DNA of 64,000 nt from Aphis gossypii. Lineage: Eukaryota > Arthropoda > Insecta > Hemiptera > Aphididae. Within the stretch, counting starts at the first letter, position 1; the number at the start of each line of letters is the position of its first letter. Under the pieces are notes generated by a model. It was not told the origin of the DNA, did no database searches, and worked only from the letters and a program-made list of their open reading frames with translations. The DNA lies in assembly GCF_020184175.1 (NCBI RefSeq), contig NW_026083053.1, positions 62,001 through 126,000 of the forward strand. The letters run 5' to 3'. The position numbers were made by a program, and so were the translations under genes. Positions 1-11,344 of the stretch are shown one piece after another.

Positions 1-1
1 G

Positions 2-926
2 CCAGATACTTATACTATAGAAGCAGCAAGCGTTAATTTGAGGGGCCCTGCTAAACAATGGTATCTAAGCCACATGGCGGATCTCAAAAGTTTTGATGAT
101 TTTAAAAAATTGTTTAAAGTCACATTTACCAGTGAAGAAAGTATAACAAATATATGGAAAAAAATGTATGACCGTGTTCAAGGAGAAAAGGAAAGTGTAT
201 TTAATTACTACCATGAGAAGGTACGTCATTGTCGTAGATTGAAATTAAATGATGACGAAACCAAAAAAATTGGTGTGTGTGGGACTACGTTCGCGTGATC
301 TGGTAACGGCATTGTTAAGTAGCTCACGTAATACAGAGCCGGAACTTTTGGCCGACATACGAATGTTTTTAGAGGTTCAAGCAGAACATTCAGGAAGAGT
401 TGATCATGCACGTCCCAGAGAAGCTGTTGTTAAGTTAAGTTCTACACCAACGACCAATAACAAGTGGCTCAATAAACCAAGTGAGCATAGAAATCTTGAT
501 GTTCCTACAGGGTTTATTAAAAATAACAATTTCAAATCTAAAGAATATTCGCCGAAATGTTATAATTGTCAATTATTTGGACATATCGCTCGAGATTGTA
601 CGCGTGCGAAGCGACCAATGAAGTGTTCGAAATGTTCATTAGAAGGACATACTGCCAAGTATTGTACAACGTCAAAATCTGAAGTAACCCTGATCAACGG
701 CAACTCGTATCAGAAACCTACAAACTATTATGTTAAGCACGTATTTATAAATAATAGTGAGGAACCTGTTTCAGGCTTAGTGGGTACAGGGAGTGCATTT
801 TCCATAATCAAGAAATCGGTAGCCGAAAAATTCAATCTGGTGGTGACACCAAAAGAGGTTAAAATGTGGGTATATAGAAATACTCAACCCGTGACCAGTT
901 ATGAAGAATCTCAAGTTATGTTTTGA
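2..926 (+). pseudogene. Gypsy gag with two zinc knuckles and protease start
   Basis: This is the structural polyprotein of the first gypsy element. The N-terminal part (2-298) has the Trp/Phe-rich pattern of retrotransposon gag. A frameshift in the A-run near 260-270 moves the frame, and the protein continues from about 264 to 926. Two CX2CX4HX4C knuckles lie at about 558-666 and would bind the genomic RNA. A protease-like segment follows. Its active-site triad reads G-T-G where D-T/S-G is expected; the codon at 783-785 is ggt instead of an Asp codon. Another frameshift near 900-910 leads into the next segment. The copy starts upstream of the window, so no start codon is called. Confidence 0.85.
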
Positions 927-3157
927 CATTGTAAAAGAATTAGTTGATTGTGTTATTGTGGGTGATGAACTACAAAAGTATGATGTTATTGTTTGGCGTA
1001 CATTTGTGGATAAGGAAAACGTGACAATTATTAAGACAAGCGATCAGTTACACTTGGCATATGGAATGAAGTTCCCTTTCGAAGACTCTGATGTACCCTA
1101 TAGTGAAGAAAATCTGTATACTGCAATGGCGACCAAGAATTTTGAAGAGATACCTCCAAGGAGTGTGAAGATTACAAACGTTACAGCACAGGACAATGAT
1201 ATCGAGATACTGATAGTAAACAACGGCGACGAATCAGTTACCTGGTCTAAGGGAAAATCAGTAGGCAATGTTAAAAAAGAAATACATAGTTCAGTTCAGT
1301 ACAGTCTCAATAATGGTGGAACAATTACAGCAGATATGGTTAATTACAACCCTGAGTTTTCTGAAGGACAAGTAAACAAATTATTAAATTTAATCAATAG
1401 TTACAGAATGTGTTTAGCTTTTAGTGTACAAGAGTTGGGGTGTACAAATGTCGTCGAGATGGACATTGTAGACAATGGTGTTCCTGTTGTGTGTAAATCA
1501 TACCGAACGAGTGCAGCTGAACGCAATACCATCGCTGGAATAGTCAAGGAGTGGAAGGAAGCGGGAATTGTGTACAGATACCGTATCACCTTATGCTTCT
1601 CCGGTGCTCCTAGTCCAAAAAAAAGATGGGAATCCCAGACTAGTGGTGAATTACCGAAAGCTTAATGCTCAGACAGTGCGTAGGGTGTTCCCTACTCCAC
1701 AACTAGATGATCATTTGGAGACCTTGTATGGGGCAAAATTGTTTTGCACTCTTGATTTGGCCTCCGGGTACCTGCCAGTACCTCGTACGGAAGCGGCCAA
1801 GGAGAAAACTGCATTCATCACCCCTGATGACACAGGTCAGTTTGAACGTATGGTGTTTGGACTCATAAATGCGCCGTAAGAGTTCTCAAGATTAATGCAG
1901 CGAGTACTCAATCCGTTGAAAGGAAAGGTTGCTATGTGGTACCTGGATGACGTGTTGGTGCCTGCTAGATCATATGAGGAAATGTTGGATAGATTAAAAT
2001 TGGTATTTGAAGCATTTTGGAAAGCAAACCTAACACTTATGTTGAGTAAGTGCTATTTTGGGTATTATGAGGTGTCTTACCTTGGTTTTTTGTTATCCCC
2101 AAATGGCTTGCGTCCTGGACAGCAGAAAGTCTTGTCGATAATCGAGTTCCCGACACCTACTAACAAACATAAAGTGAGGAGATTTCTGGGTCTAAGCGGA
2201 TTCTTCCGACGTTTCATCCCGTGGTATGCCCAGTTAGCTGCACCAATTACTGAGTTGCTTAAAGATTCAGAGTCTTTCAAGTGGAAGGAAGAGCAGGACA
2301 ATGCGTTTAGAGATTTGAAGGAGAAATTAAGTTCCTGTCCTGTACTCCGTTTGTGCAATCCCAGTGCCCATACTGAGTTGCACTGCGACGCGAGCAGTAT
2401 TGGACTTAGTGGCATGTTGTTACAACGCGGGGCTGACAAACGCTCACATTTAGTACATGCTGTATCCAAAAAAACCACTGCGGCGGAAAGACTTTACCAC
2501 TCAAGTAAACTGGAACTGATGGCGATTGTTTGGAGTGTAAACCGAATGAGACACTACCTAATTGGGCTACATTTTGTTATTGTGACGGACTGCCAGGCGT
2601 TGGTCCATTTAAATACTCAAAAAACAGTAAGTCCGCAGGTAGCCAGATGGGCTACATTGTTAACCGAATACGACTACGAAATCAAACATAGAGCCGGCGA
2701 AAAGATGTCACACATTGATGCACTTAGTAGAGCTCCTGTCGAAATTGCTGGTGACACGGAGACGAAAATCATTAATGGCAAAATGGAAGTACTTACATTA
2801 ATTACCGAGGAGGAGCAAGTGATGGCGATGCAGCGCACCGATACGAGGTTAAAAACAATCGTGGATATTTTACACCGTGAAGAATCGGGACGCTCCGTCA
2901 GTGAATCTGCATTGGCGAAGGAATATATATTGGAATCTGGACTACTGTACAAGAAAGTAGAAGTGAACAAAGTAGTTCGTAAATTGTGGGTCATGCCAAA
3001 CTCCATGCGTAAGGGTATAGTTGTACGATTTCATGACCTTTCAGGTCACTTTTCAGTAGACCGGACTGTCGGAAAAATAATGGAAAGTTATTATTTTCCT
3101 CGGATGCGCCGCTATGTGCGTTTACATACAGTGTTGTCCCGAATGTGTTTTAACTAA
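901..3157 (+). pseudogene. Gypsy pol: protease end, reverse transcriptase, RNase H
   Basis: This is the pol part of the first gypsy element. A linker (901-1590) leads by a frameshift into the RT at 1568-1879 and, in the same frame, 1895-3157. An in-frame taa at 1877-1879 breaks the RT in the conserved N-A-P segment. The RT keeps its catalytic aspartates: D in LDLASGY (codon 1753) and the YLDD box at 1940-1951. The RNase H tether and domain follow, with LHCDAS and the conserved DALSR motif before the integrase zinc-binding region. RT and RNase H would copy RNA to DNA in the cytoplasmic particle. The frame is lost near 3123-3130, inside the HHCC module. Confidence 0.9.
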
Positions 3158-4235
3158 AGTACCCCGAGGAAGACAACCTGGAGCATTACATCCAATCATA
3201 CCGGGAAAACGCCCATTTGAGATACTAAACTTAGATCATCTCGGACCATTCGTTAAGTCTACCAGAGGAAACCAATACATTTTGGTAATGATAGATAACT
3301 TAACTAAGTATGTAAAACTGTATGCTGTAAGAAGCTGTGGTACAGAAGGCGTTATCGCTAGTTTAGAGAAGTTTATATTACAATTTGGTATTCCAAGGAG
3401 GATCATAAGTGACAGAGGTACGGCCTATACATCCAGAGCGTTTGGGGAATATTGCTCCCATTATGGTATCAAACATACTTTAAACTCCGTCAGACACCCA
3501 CAAGCAAATGGCCAAGTCGAAAGGGTTAATGGTACTTTAGTTCCTGTTATACAAGCTACTATGGAAACAGACCGTACATGGGATAAACATATTACTGAGG
3601 CGGAGTGCAACCTTAACAATGCATATAACAAAACTATGGGGGACACCCCTTTCCATGTACTGTATGGCTATTTTCCCAGTTTCAAGGATGGTGTGTTGCG
3701 ACATGTGGTAAAAGATAATGTATGGGATGACTCAATGAAAATTCAGGAGAGGGTACGCGAACGTATAGCAAAAGAGCATGAAATGTGGAAGCTCAGATAT
3801 GATACAAAGCACTCTAAGCCAATCGTTTACAGGCAGGGCGACATTTTATACATAAAGAGGCCCCCTGAGGCAACGGGTGAATCAACCAAGCTGCAACCTA
3901 AGTATCGTGGACCACTTATTGTGACACAAGAACTACCTCATGATGTATATAGTGTGTCAGCGTTGCGAGCAGAGCTAGGGAGACAATATGCGACTACAGT
4001 CCACGTGTCTCAGATGAAGTCATATCATTTGCCGGATTCAGAATCAGAGGAGGATGACAAACAATCTGGTACAACCACAGAAGATCTATGTGTAGCTGGA
4101 GAGGCTGATCCAGACAGACCACGGGAAGAATCTGCTGAACAACTATCAGAGTCAATTGTTGAACCCTTACCTGTTGAAGCAAGAACGGCTAAGATAAGGC
4201 GTCCACCGAGATGGCATAAGGATTACAAAATATGA
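3114..4235 (+). pseudogene. Gypsy integrase with GPY/F domain
   Basis: This is the integrase end of the first gypsy pol. The two Cys of the HHCC zinc module begin the segment, while the two His lie in the preceding frame (about 3030-3060). The DDE core is present: D in NLDHLGPF, D in ISDRGTAY and E in QVERVNGT. A YRGPLIV motif marks the GPY/F region. The tail is acidic and then ends in a short basic stretch with a stop at 4233-4235. No env-like frame follows. The core looks intact, but it cannot be made from this copy because of the upstream frameshifts. Confidence 0.88.
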
Positions 4236-4736
4236 TTACTTTATTATACTATGTTGGTCCTTTGTGTTTACCATGTCTACACTAATCTGTATAATCTGTG
4301 AGGCAATATTGTAATTATGTGTGTTTGTATATAATTAATTTTAATGCTTAATATAAAAAAAAATTTAATTCCTCCTACAGACTTAAATTGAAAGAAACAA
4401 GTTGTTCCTAGTATGGTTTTGATTGTATTATTTATATATGTATATATATTAAGATTTTTTTTACTTGCTATGTAAACTAGTACTCAAATGTTTATTATTT
4501 AGTTTAGCTGTTACTGAATGTGTAACATGTTATTATGTTATACTACTTGTTATAGTAATGAATTAAGTTTGAAATTATTATTTACTGTTACTTAACTATT
4601 ATCTACTAAATTGTTTATGTTATATATATATATAATGTATGTTTTCATATTGTTTCACAATGTATATTAAGTGAGGACACTTAAACTCATCAGGATGCCC
4701 GAATGTTATCTAACATATTGTGGTAGGGGTGATCAC
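4236..4736 (+). other. Non-coding 3' region of gypsy element
   Basis: This AT-rich stretch lies between the pol stop and the putative 3' LTR. It includes a short TA microsatellite near 4620-4635 and a purine-rich run near 4720-4731 that could be the polypurine tract. I see no gene. Confidence 0.6.
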
Positions 4737-4886
4737 TGTTGAGAGAGTGCGCAGTGCTCACGGAAGTCAGTGAGTGCGGAGCTGTCAGCGAGTGTGTCGG
4801 CGTACGCTGCTCGGCTCTCCTCTGAGTTATGTACTTATACTATTAATTTTGTGTATTTCAATAAAGGCAAATTGTGCGCCAAAACA
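4737..4886 (+). repeat. Putative short 3' LTR of gypsy element
   Basis: The stretch starts with TG directly after the purine-rich run and ends with CA. It contains a GC-rich block and an AATAAA signal near 4860. Only one LTR is in the window, so the ends are inferred from the TG...CA rule. Confidence 0.45.
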
Positions 4887-4904
4887 TAGAAACCTTTTTT
4901 TTAT

Positions 4905-5588
4905 TTATATCAATCCTTTTATAAAAATAGTTAGTGTTTGTTCTTGTAAAGTTTCGTGAATTACTTTTGCTTCTGATTCCTCTTTATTAAGTGTAAACGC
5001 ATTACATAATTTATAATATAATTTTTCTACTCTATGGCAATAATCATTGACGTCCTCATCATGACGCATATTAATGGAATTTAATTGTATCTGCAAACTT
5101 GAAGCGGTTGTCGTATCTTCAAAAGCATCCGATAAATAACTTTTAATGTATACCCATTTAGTAACATTTTTATATTTTATCATTTCTAATGCTCTACTAC
5201 ATAATCTAGTTGTTATACATATATTTAACTAAAGTTAGGTTAAGGTTAGGTTTTCTTTAACCAAATTTACTGCCATATCACATGCATTTATAAACGGATA
5301 GATATTGTCTTCTCCCGTACACATAGGTATAAGCTTAAATGCTTCTTCCAATTTTATGGTAACCATTTTCTTTCCACGCGGTTTTCTCCCGAACGTTAAC
5401 TCAGTATGTTCAAAATCGTCCGTAACCTTACTACGTGTAACCTTTTTATTGTCTAAGCTGAAACTTCTCACTAAGCTGTGTTTTATTTTCGCACTCTGGC
5501 GTTCACTTGGGCTTCTAAATAGACTAGGGCGTTCTTTCGGGCTTTCAGTAGGGCTAGGGCTTTTACTAGGGCTTCCCAAATCAATCAA
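4905..5588 (-). pseudogene. Gag N-terminal half of a second gypsy-like element
   Basis: Two open stretches (5588-5235 and 5183-4905) lie in one frame, separated by in-frame stops near 5235. The first part has repeated Ser-Pro segments, then a basic region, then the pattern LIPMCTGEDNIYPFINACD, which resembles the start of the gag core in gypsy elements of the 17.6/errantivirus type. The second part carries the helical CHRVEKLYYKLCN pattern. The gene reads away from the LTR and PBS at 6263-6752, which fits the same element. It stops at the end of the first element's LTR, so the rest was lost or displaced by it. Confidence 0.65.
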
Positions 5589-5740
5589 CTATTGGGTTTA
5601 AATCAATACTCAAATCTGGAGTTTCTAAAGACGTCTTATTCGATGGATTAGCTACTTCCAAAGGAGATGTACCTATGTTCTTCATAAATTGCTTTCACAC
5701 TCATTTGATACGTTTTACAATCAACTATAATAATATAACT

Positions 5741-5945
5741 CAATAATATATCTCAATAATATATGCCCTCAATAATAATTCTCAATAATAATCTCAATAA
5801 TTCAACAATATGCCCTCAAAAATAATTCTCAATAATAATCTCAATAATTCACAATATGCCCTCAATAATAATTCTCAATAATAATCTCAATAATTCAACA
5901 ATATGCCCTCAATAATAATATAATAGCTCAATATTTCTCAATAAT
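5741..5945 (-). repeat. 47-bp minisatellite in leader of second gypsy element
   Basis: The motif gccctcaa recurs at 5765, 5812, 5858 and 5905, giving a period of 47, 46 and 47 bases. Units consist of CTCAATAATAAT-type submotifs. It lies between the PBS and gag of the minus-strand element, that is, in its transcribed leader. Confidence 0.9.
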
Positions 5946-6262
5946 AATTCAAATAAATCAATTGCCCTTTAATAATCAAAAAAAAAAAAATTCCTAAATT
6001 TTTTTTTACGACTTACTTAAATATATTCAGTTACTTAAATGATACTTCTTAGGTTTTATACTTTTGTAACATATATCTGTGTAATAATTTAATTAACTAT
6101 TCACTCACAATAATGCGATGTTCGTTGATGTTGTCATCCTGTCTGATACTTTCTGCAACGTTGAATTGATTGGTCTTCTATTCTGGAGTTATCAGCGAGG
6201 AAGAGTGCACAATCTTCCTTGTTGATGGTAGCCTTTGACGGTTTGCCTCCTTGAAAAGTGAA

Positions 6263-6279
6263 TCCTACCGACTGCGCCA
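6263..6279 (-). promoter_or_regulatory. Primer-binding site of second gypsy element
   Basis: On the minus strand the sequence TGGCGCAGTCGGTAGGA follows the LTR end after a 3-base gap. Its first 11 bases are complementary to CCA plus the discriminator base and acceptor stem of insect tRNA-Ser, the primer of 17.6/297-type elements. The tRNA match is from knowledge of that tRNA, not from a search. Confidence 0.7.
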
Positions 6280-6282
6280 AAT

Positions 6283-6752
6283 TGTTGCGTGCCAGTATCA
6301 GATTTAAATCCAGATGGTTATTTTGAACAAAAGTTAAACTCAATAACGAAATATGTCTTTATTGCATATAAATTAAATACATGTAACAAACAAAATAAGT
6401 GGCTGAGTGTCGTGAAAGTGCTCAATTGTTGATAGCTTTGGTACATCTGCCATTGCTGGTCTTCGGGCTCCCTTATATATTGTGGTTCGTCTTTTGTTTA
6501 CGTCGTGTTGTCGCCTTCTGGGTGAAACCAGGTGTCCTTGAAGTTGTTGTTGCAAATTCGGACACGAATTTGAGAATGTGCAATAACATCTCAAATGCAT
6601 CATTAGTGCACTATAATTATTGGTGCGCTTACTATCCCGACATGTGTCATGGTCATAGTAGCATCCGCATTACCCTTGACACGAGGCATGATCATACTAA
6701 CTTAGCCTTGATATCTTGTAGATATCTTACAGATATCTCATAGCCCATAACA
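6283..6752 (-). repeat. 5' LTR of second gypsy element
   Basis: On the minus strand the 470-bp segment begins TGTTATGGGC at 6752 and ends in CA at 6283, next to the PBS. It carries an AATAAA signal at about 6357-6362. A second copy of most of it lies at 52608-53005, which confirms it as a dispersed repeat. No matching 3' LTR is seen to the left. Confidence 0.85.
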
Positions 6753-7543
6753 CCTCCCAACAAAAAAAAAGGTTTATGTCTGCAAGACAGAAATCTTTAC
6801 AATTTTTCTTAAATGCACTCAGTTACACTTACAATTTCAGTTTTACATTGGTAACTTAATAATGTTAGTTATATCAAATTTAAATCAATTAAGAATACAA
6901 TATAAAGTATGTTAGTATATTTTTTAATATATATATATATTTTTTTTAATATTTAAATCTCTTTCACCTTGATTAATACAATTAAAATAATAAAATAAAT
7001 TCGTGAATAATTAATTAACATTACACACGAACGTTACGTTCTACCCACATACCAAATTAAATAACTGAATAACTAAACTTACTCATAAGTCATAGGATAT
7101 AATAATATTTTATTTTAAAATGCTTATTAAATTTTCATATCGTTGTTTTTTTTATGATAATATGATTAAATATATCATATTTAGTAAATTCTACATCCAT
7201 TCTTAGATTATGAAATTGTTTTAGTATAGTTACTTTCTCTTCTTCCGAATACTCTACGTTTTTGCAGTTTTAGTTTATGCAAACTATAATTTTGATTTTA
7301 GTCTTACGAAATAATTCGCACTCCTGAAAGAATAGTGACACAAATCAAAAAATCAAAATATTGGGAAATCGACTTTTAATGTTTTATTATGCCTCTATAA
7401 ATAGAATTTTCGATTAATTTTTCTTTTTTCAATCTTAGATTAGGTATTCTTAATATTGTATAGTTTACTTTTATACTCTTAAATTAATAATTTAAGTACC
7501 ATTTCACTATCGTTTTATTGGAAATCTGATTTCAATTTGACTT
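6753..7543. other. AT-rich stretch without genes
   Basis: I see only poly-A/T runs and short TA repeats between the LTR and the first Polinton fragment. No coding pattern, TIR or RNA gene was recognised. Confidence 0.6.
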
Positions 7544-8828
7544 GTGTCGTCATACATACAGTTGCCGGCGTTTATTGATAGGAAACGGGCCACTATTAAC
7601 CCTCAAAATTTAGACCAGCAATGTTTTAAGTGGGCGATTCTCGCGAGGCATGTAACGGGCCCGGTGGCATGTCATGTTGGTGACAATTATAGACAACACG
7701 AAGGCAAATATAATTTCGAAGGCATTTTCTTTCTAACGCCTTTATCTGATATAAAAAAAAAATTGAAAAAAATAATACACGCGTGTCCATAAATGTTTAC
7801 GGCCTTGAAAAAAAATGTAATCCGACAAAAAAATATCCTACTTACAATATATACCCAATTCGTGTAGTTGATGAGGAGAAGTCGGACCATTTCGACTTGC
7901 TTTTTACAATGTGTGATGACAACTCGCACTACACGTATATAACTAGTTTGTCGCGACTCGTACGGTCGCAAAAAACTTGATATAAACATTTGGTATATTT
8001 TTGTAAGCGATGTTTTTGTACTTTTAATAATAGACTACTAAAGTTCAAGTCTAATGGACGTGAGGCGTTGAAAAGCACAAATTATTCTGTGGGGTACATA
8101 AGCCTATTTTCCCGGAAATGCCAAAAGAGGGGGAATGTACAAATTTTAAAAAATGGAAAAATACTGTTAGACAGACATTTGTTATTTACGCTGATTTCGA
8201 GGCCTTATTAGTGAAAACGGACAAGAGGTAAAGGGTGGAAATACAAAAATAATTCATAAACATGAGGCGATGAGCTACGGATTTTTGATTAAGGCAAGCG
8301 ATGACGTGCCGACGGAGCTCATCGAAGAATATGAAATACCTACATGCCGGTAGTATACAGAGGCGACGAACAACATGCGGACGTAGCGAAATGTTTTGTT
8401 AAGGCTATAGTTGCGGTCAGTTGGGAAATTGAAAAGTTAATGAAGACTAACATTCCTTTGACCATGACCGAAGAGGAAGAAAACACATCAAGAGTGTAAT
8501 ACGTGTAATTTGTGTAAATGTATTTTAGTCAGTGGCGAAAAAGTTAGAGATCATAATCATCTGACGGGCAAATTTAGACAAACTTTGTGTTCAAAGTGTA
8601 ACTTAAGAGTTACAACAGCTTAATTTTGCACCGGTATTTTTTCATAATCTCTCCAACTATGACTCACACTTCATAGTCACTAAACTTGGTTTTGATACTG
8701 AAAGCATATCCGTTATTCCGAATAGTGAAGAGAAATTTATATCTTTTACAAAACATATGAGTACTAAGTTCACTATTCGGTTTATCGATACGTTCAGGTT
8801 TATGGCGTCTAGTTTATCGTCTCTGGCT
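7544..8828 (+). pseudogene. Polinton DNA polymerase B, N-terminal and exonuclease part
   Basis: This fragment is parallel to the better preserved polB at 32.6-35.6 kb, but with many frameshifts. The SSYIQLP and DQQCFKWAI patterns match the copy near 33100-33180. A Cys-rich CKRCF motif follows near 8010. The exonuclease Asp/Glu pattern (ADFEAL) lies near 8190-8210. The Endo VII/HNH-like DHNHLTGKFR motif lies near 8550, and NYDSHFIV (exonuclease II) near 8655. The protein-primed polymerase would replicate the Polinton. The frame ends exactly at the LTR of an inserted gypsy element, and about 600 residues including the polymerase core are missing before the C-terminal piece at 10652. Confidence 0.8.
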
Positions 8829-9037
8829 TGTTATGTATGTTACGTAATTAATTATAATATATTATGTTATTATTACAATATTATGTAACGGGTATTCGAC
8901 GCTCAGCGCAATAGCCGGTTCGAATTAAAATAACAATAAACAGTCTTAATTAGAGCTTACGCACACATCATCGTTTCGTTATTTCTGTCTCACTCGTCCA
9001 TGCCCCATACTAATATGTAAAACTAAGAAACATCACA
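8829..9037 (+). repeat. 5' LTR of deleted gypsy-type element
   Basis: It begins TGTTATGTATGTTACG and ends CATCACA, followed by TTTGGCGACGA as the likely primer-binding site from about 9041. The first 62 bases recur with small changes at 10590-10651 (TGCTATGTATGTTACG). Confidence 0.82.
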
Positions 9038-9190
9038 TTTGGCGACGAAAATGGGATCCGTTATATATATTTTTTTAAATGTATAAAGGAAAATTGTTTA
9101 TATTAATTATGGGCGCAATTATTAAGTGAAAAGTGTGTGAATTTTTTTTTGTGTGTCGTGAAAGTGTTAAGCGTATAAACCAAGTTCATT

Positions 9191-9672
9191 ATGTCAAACA
9201 CAATTTCATCTTATGAACCAGATCAGGAACCGTTTAAAAATTATCTTGATCGTTTAAAAGCGCAGTTGTCTGTGCTAAAAGTAAAAGACGATCAACGTCA
9301 AAAGTACCTCATTGCTTATATAGGTCCAGAAGCCTATAGCCAATTGAAGGACGCATATTTACCGAGTCATCCTACAGAAAAAACTTTTGAGGACTTAGTC
9401 ACATATTTGGACGCGATATATTCTCCACGACGTTTAGTTGTGAGTGACCGTTTTAATTTAATCAGAGCTGTCAAAGTCCGGGGGAATCGGTACAAGAATT
9501 TATCACTACATTAAAAAAGTTAGCAAGTCACTGTGAATTTGACACATTTTTGGATGATGCACTTCGCGACAGACTAATTGTGGGTCTAGCGGATGAAGCT
9601 TGTCAAAGAAAATTGATGGATGAATCATCATTAACCTTTCAGAAAGCATGTATGGCAGCGTATTCATATTGA
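9191..9672 (+). pseudogene. Gag N-terminal part of deleted gypsy element
   Basis: The frame opens at the ATG at 9191, about 150 bases after the PBS, and has the gag-like pattern FKNYLDRLKAQL and YLDAIYSPRRL. A frameshift near 9480 ends the first frame at 9514. The protein continues in another frame with the SVQEFITTLKKLA pattern to about 9660. There the sequence jumps to integrase, so zinc knuckles, protease and RT are absent. Gag would form the particle shell; this copy cannot. Confidence 0.75.
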
Positions 9673-10366
9673 TTTTTTAGACGTAAATAAAATAAAGTTA
9701 TTAATTTTAGTAGATAGTGGAAATAGATGGATAGAATGTTGGGCTTTAAATAATACATCAGCAGTAAAAATAATCGGAGTGTTGAGACGTTGTTTTTGTA
9801 CCTTTGGATCGCCCGAAATACTTGTGTGCGATAACCGACCGCCGTTTTGTTCGAAAGAATTTAGTTTATACTGTAGTAATAATAATATACAATTATTGCA
9901 CTCTCCACCATATAATCCAGAGTCAAACGGGTTGGCGGAAAGAGGGGTACAAACTATAAAAAGAATATTAATTAAGTCTTTGTGTAATGAAAGAGAGTTA
10001 ACGAGATTGCAAACAAGAATAGACGATGTATTATTATCTTATCGAAAGACACCGTCAGCTGACACAGGGTTGCGTTCAGCAGAACTGATGTTAAATTTTA
10101 AGTCAAAACCACAGTTAACAGTATTAAAACCAAAATTAAATGGGAATATTGATTTAGAGCACTCGACTGGAAAATCGGGAAAGTTTGAGATTGATGAAAG
10201 AGTGTTAGTAAAAAATCCACAGAAAAAAGGTCAAAATTGGTTTCCAGGTAAAATAATGAAAGTACTGAGTGGATGTAGGTATTTGGTATTGATAAATGGT
10301 AGTGTGAAAATGGTGCATATAAATAAATTAAAACCTAGTAAGTTGAGTGAGGAATTACATCAGTGA
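9659..10366 (+). pseudogene. Integrase core of deleted gypsy element
   Basis: One frame stays open from the deletion joint near 9659 to the stop at 10366. The DDE residues are visible: D in IHIDFLDV, D in LVCDNRPPF and E in NGLAERGVQT. A C-terminal basic segment ends shortly before a 36-bp tandem repeat. The N-terminal zinc module is lost in the deletion. The frame itself has no stop, which suggests the deletion is recent or that the copy spread in this shortened form with help from intact relatives. Confidence 0.82.
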
Positions 10367-10396
10367 AAATGTATTATTTATTGAATTTTTATATTT

Positions 10397-10497
10397 ATTA
10401 TGTGTAAATTTATTTATTAAATTATTATATTTATTATGTGTAAAATTATTTATTAAATTATTATATCTATTAGGTGTGAAATTATTTATTATGTGTA
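10397..10497 (+). repeat. 36-bp tandem repeat before 3' LTR
   Basis: ATTATGTGTAAA-type units start at 10397, 10433 and 10469, an exact 36-base period, with the last unit partial. It lies between integrase and the polypurine tract. Confidence 0.85.
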
Positions 10498-10651
10498 GTT
10501 TTAACATAGTATCAAGATTATTTAAGTAATATATTTGAAATGTACCTATTAGTGCTATTATATTTGTAAATATTTTTAAGGAGGAATAATGCTATGTATG
10601 TTACGTAATTAATTATAATATATTGTTATTATTACAATATTATGTAACGGG

Positions 10652-11161
10652 TGATATTATATCAGAGTTTTGTGCGTTGAGGGCGAAATCTTATGCTTAT
10701 AAGATTCACTTATCAAATACGGCCGATACTGTAGGAAGGGAAAGCATTAAAGCTAAGGGGTCCGACATCAAGTGGTTAAGAATCACATGACATTAGAGGA
10801 CCGCAGAAAATGTTTGTTTGGGAAAGCCGGTGTGAAGGCTTACCAAGAAAATGTGTCTATTAGATCATTTTAGCACAAACTGTTGACAATCAGAACAAAT
10901 AAATTGACGTACAACAGTTATGATGATAAGCGGGTTGTGCTAGATGATAAAATAAACACATTAGCTCATGGACACTACAGTATAGAGTAAGTTATCATAA
11001 TTATATTTAAAAATAATTTTATTCATTTTACTTATAATTTTATACAAAAGATGAATCTGAGTTTTGGCCTGAACTCGAATTGCAGTTGGATCCTGAAGGA
11101 CAGCCATGGACAGATTCAGATAAAGAATTATATAGAATGCTTGTACGATGTTTAATGGAAT
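10652..11161 (+). pseudogene. Polinton polymerase B, C-terminal piece
   Basis: After the broken LTR the frame resumes with FCALRAKSYAYKI, a pattern typical of Polinton polB after the polymerase core. A frameshift lies near 10790, then the DDKRVVLDD and FWPELELQLDPEG patterns lead to a stop at 11161. An AT-rich stretch of about 60 bases (10990-11050), starting gtaagt and ending ag, interrupts the last part and looks like an intron, but joining it leaves the frame off by one base. The fragment has no catalytic motifs. It belongs with 7544-8828. Confidence 0.72.
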
Positions 11162-11344
11162 AGTTATACCCCCAATTTTTGTAAACTGTTTTATCTATAT
11201 AACCATGTTATTTGTTTGATGTATATATAAAACAATGTTAAAATGTAAATATTATTATATTTGTTAAAAAAAATTATGTTACAATAATAAATGTTAAAAA
11301 AATTATGTTACAATAATAAGTGTTAAAATATAATATTTTTATGT
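11162..11344. repeat. Short AT-rich duplication between Polinton genes
   Basis: The motif AAATTATGTTACAATAATAA is present twice in tandem near 11268-11325. It separates the convergent polB and coiled-coil genes. Confidence 0.6.

Larger units (their letters stand above)
1..4886 (+). mobile_element. Ty3/gypsy LTR retrotransposon, 5' end outside window
   Basis: Gag with two CCHC knuckles, protease, reverse transcriptase, RNase H and integrase occur in this order, which is the Ty3/gypsy order. The reading frame is open from base 2, so gag and the 5' LTR lie to the left of the window. At least four frameshifts and one in-frame stop make it a dead copy. The putative 3' LTR ends near 4886, and a second, minus-strand gypsy gag begins within 20 bases of that point. 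Confidence 0.9.
8829..10651 (+). mobile_element. Internally deleted gypsy-type element inside polB
   Basis: Its 5' LTR (8829-9037), PBS region, gag N-terminus, integrase, polypurine tract (AAGGAGGAATAA at 10578-10589) and the first 62 bases of the 3' LTR (10590-10651) are in order. RT and RNase H are gone; gag jumps to integrase near 9660. The 3' LTR is cut where polB resumes, so one deletion probably removed the LTR end together with the middle of polB. Confidence 0.82.

Noticed and set aside
2077..2478. Minus-strand frame in gypsy pol
   Set aside because: Antisense of the RT/RNase H coding region, with no motif of its own.
4236..4736. Possible env gene of gypsy element
   Set aside because: There is no open frame of size and no membrane pattern between integrase and LTR.
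5229..5253. Insect telomere-like TTAGG repeats
   Set aside because: Only scattered TTAGG/GTTAGG words occur, with no array.
5741..5945. CRISPR-like regular repeat
   Set aside because: The units are contiguous with no unique spacers, in a eukaryotic retroelement leader. It is a minisatellite. The 46-bp array at 56809-57010 was rejected for the same reason.
6399..6743. 114-residue frame with hydrophobic segments
   Set aside because: It lies in the LTR, and the copy at 52651 has a changed frame. Not a gene.
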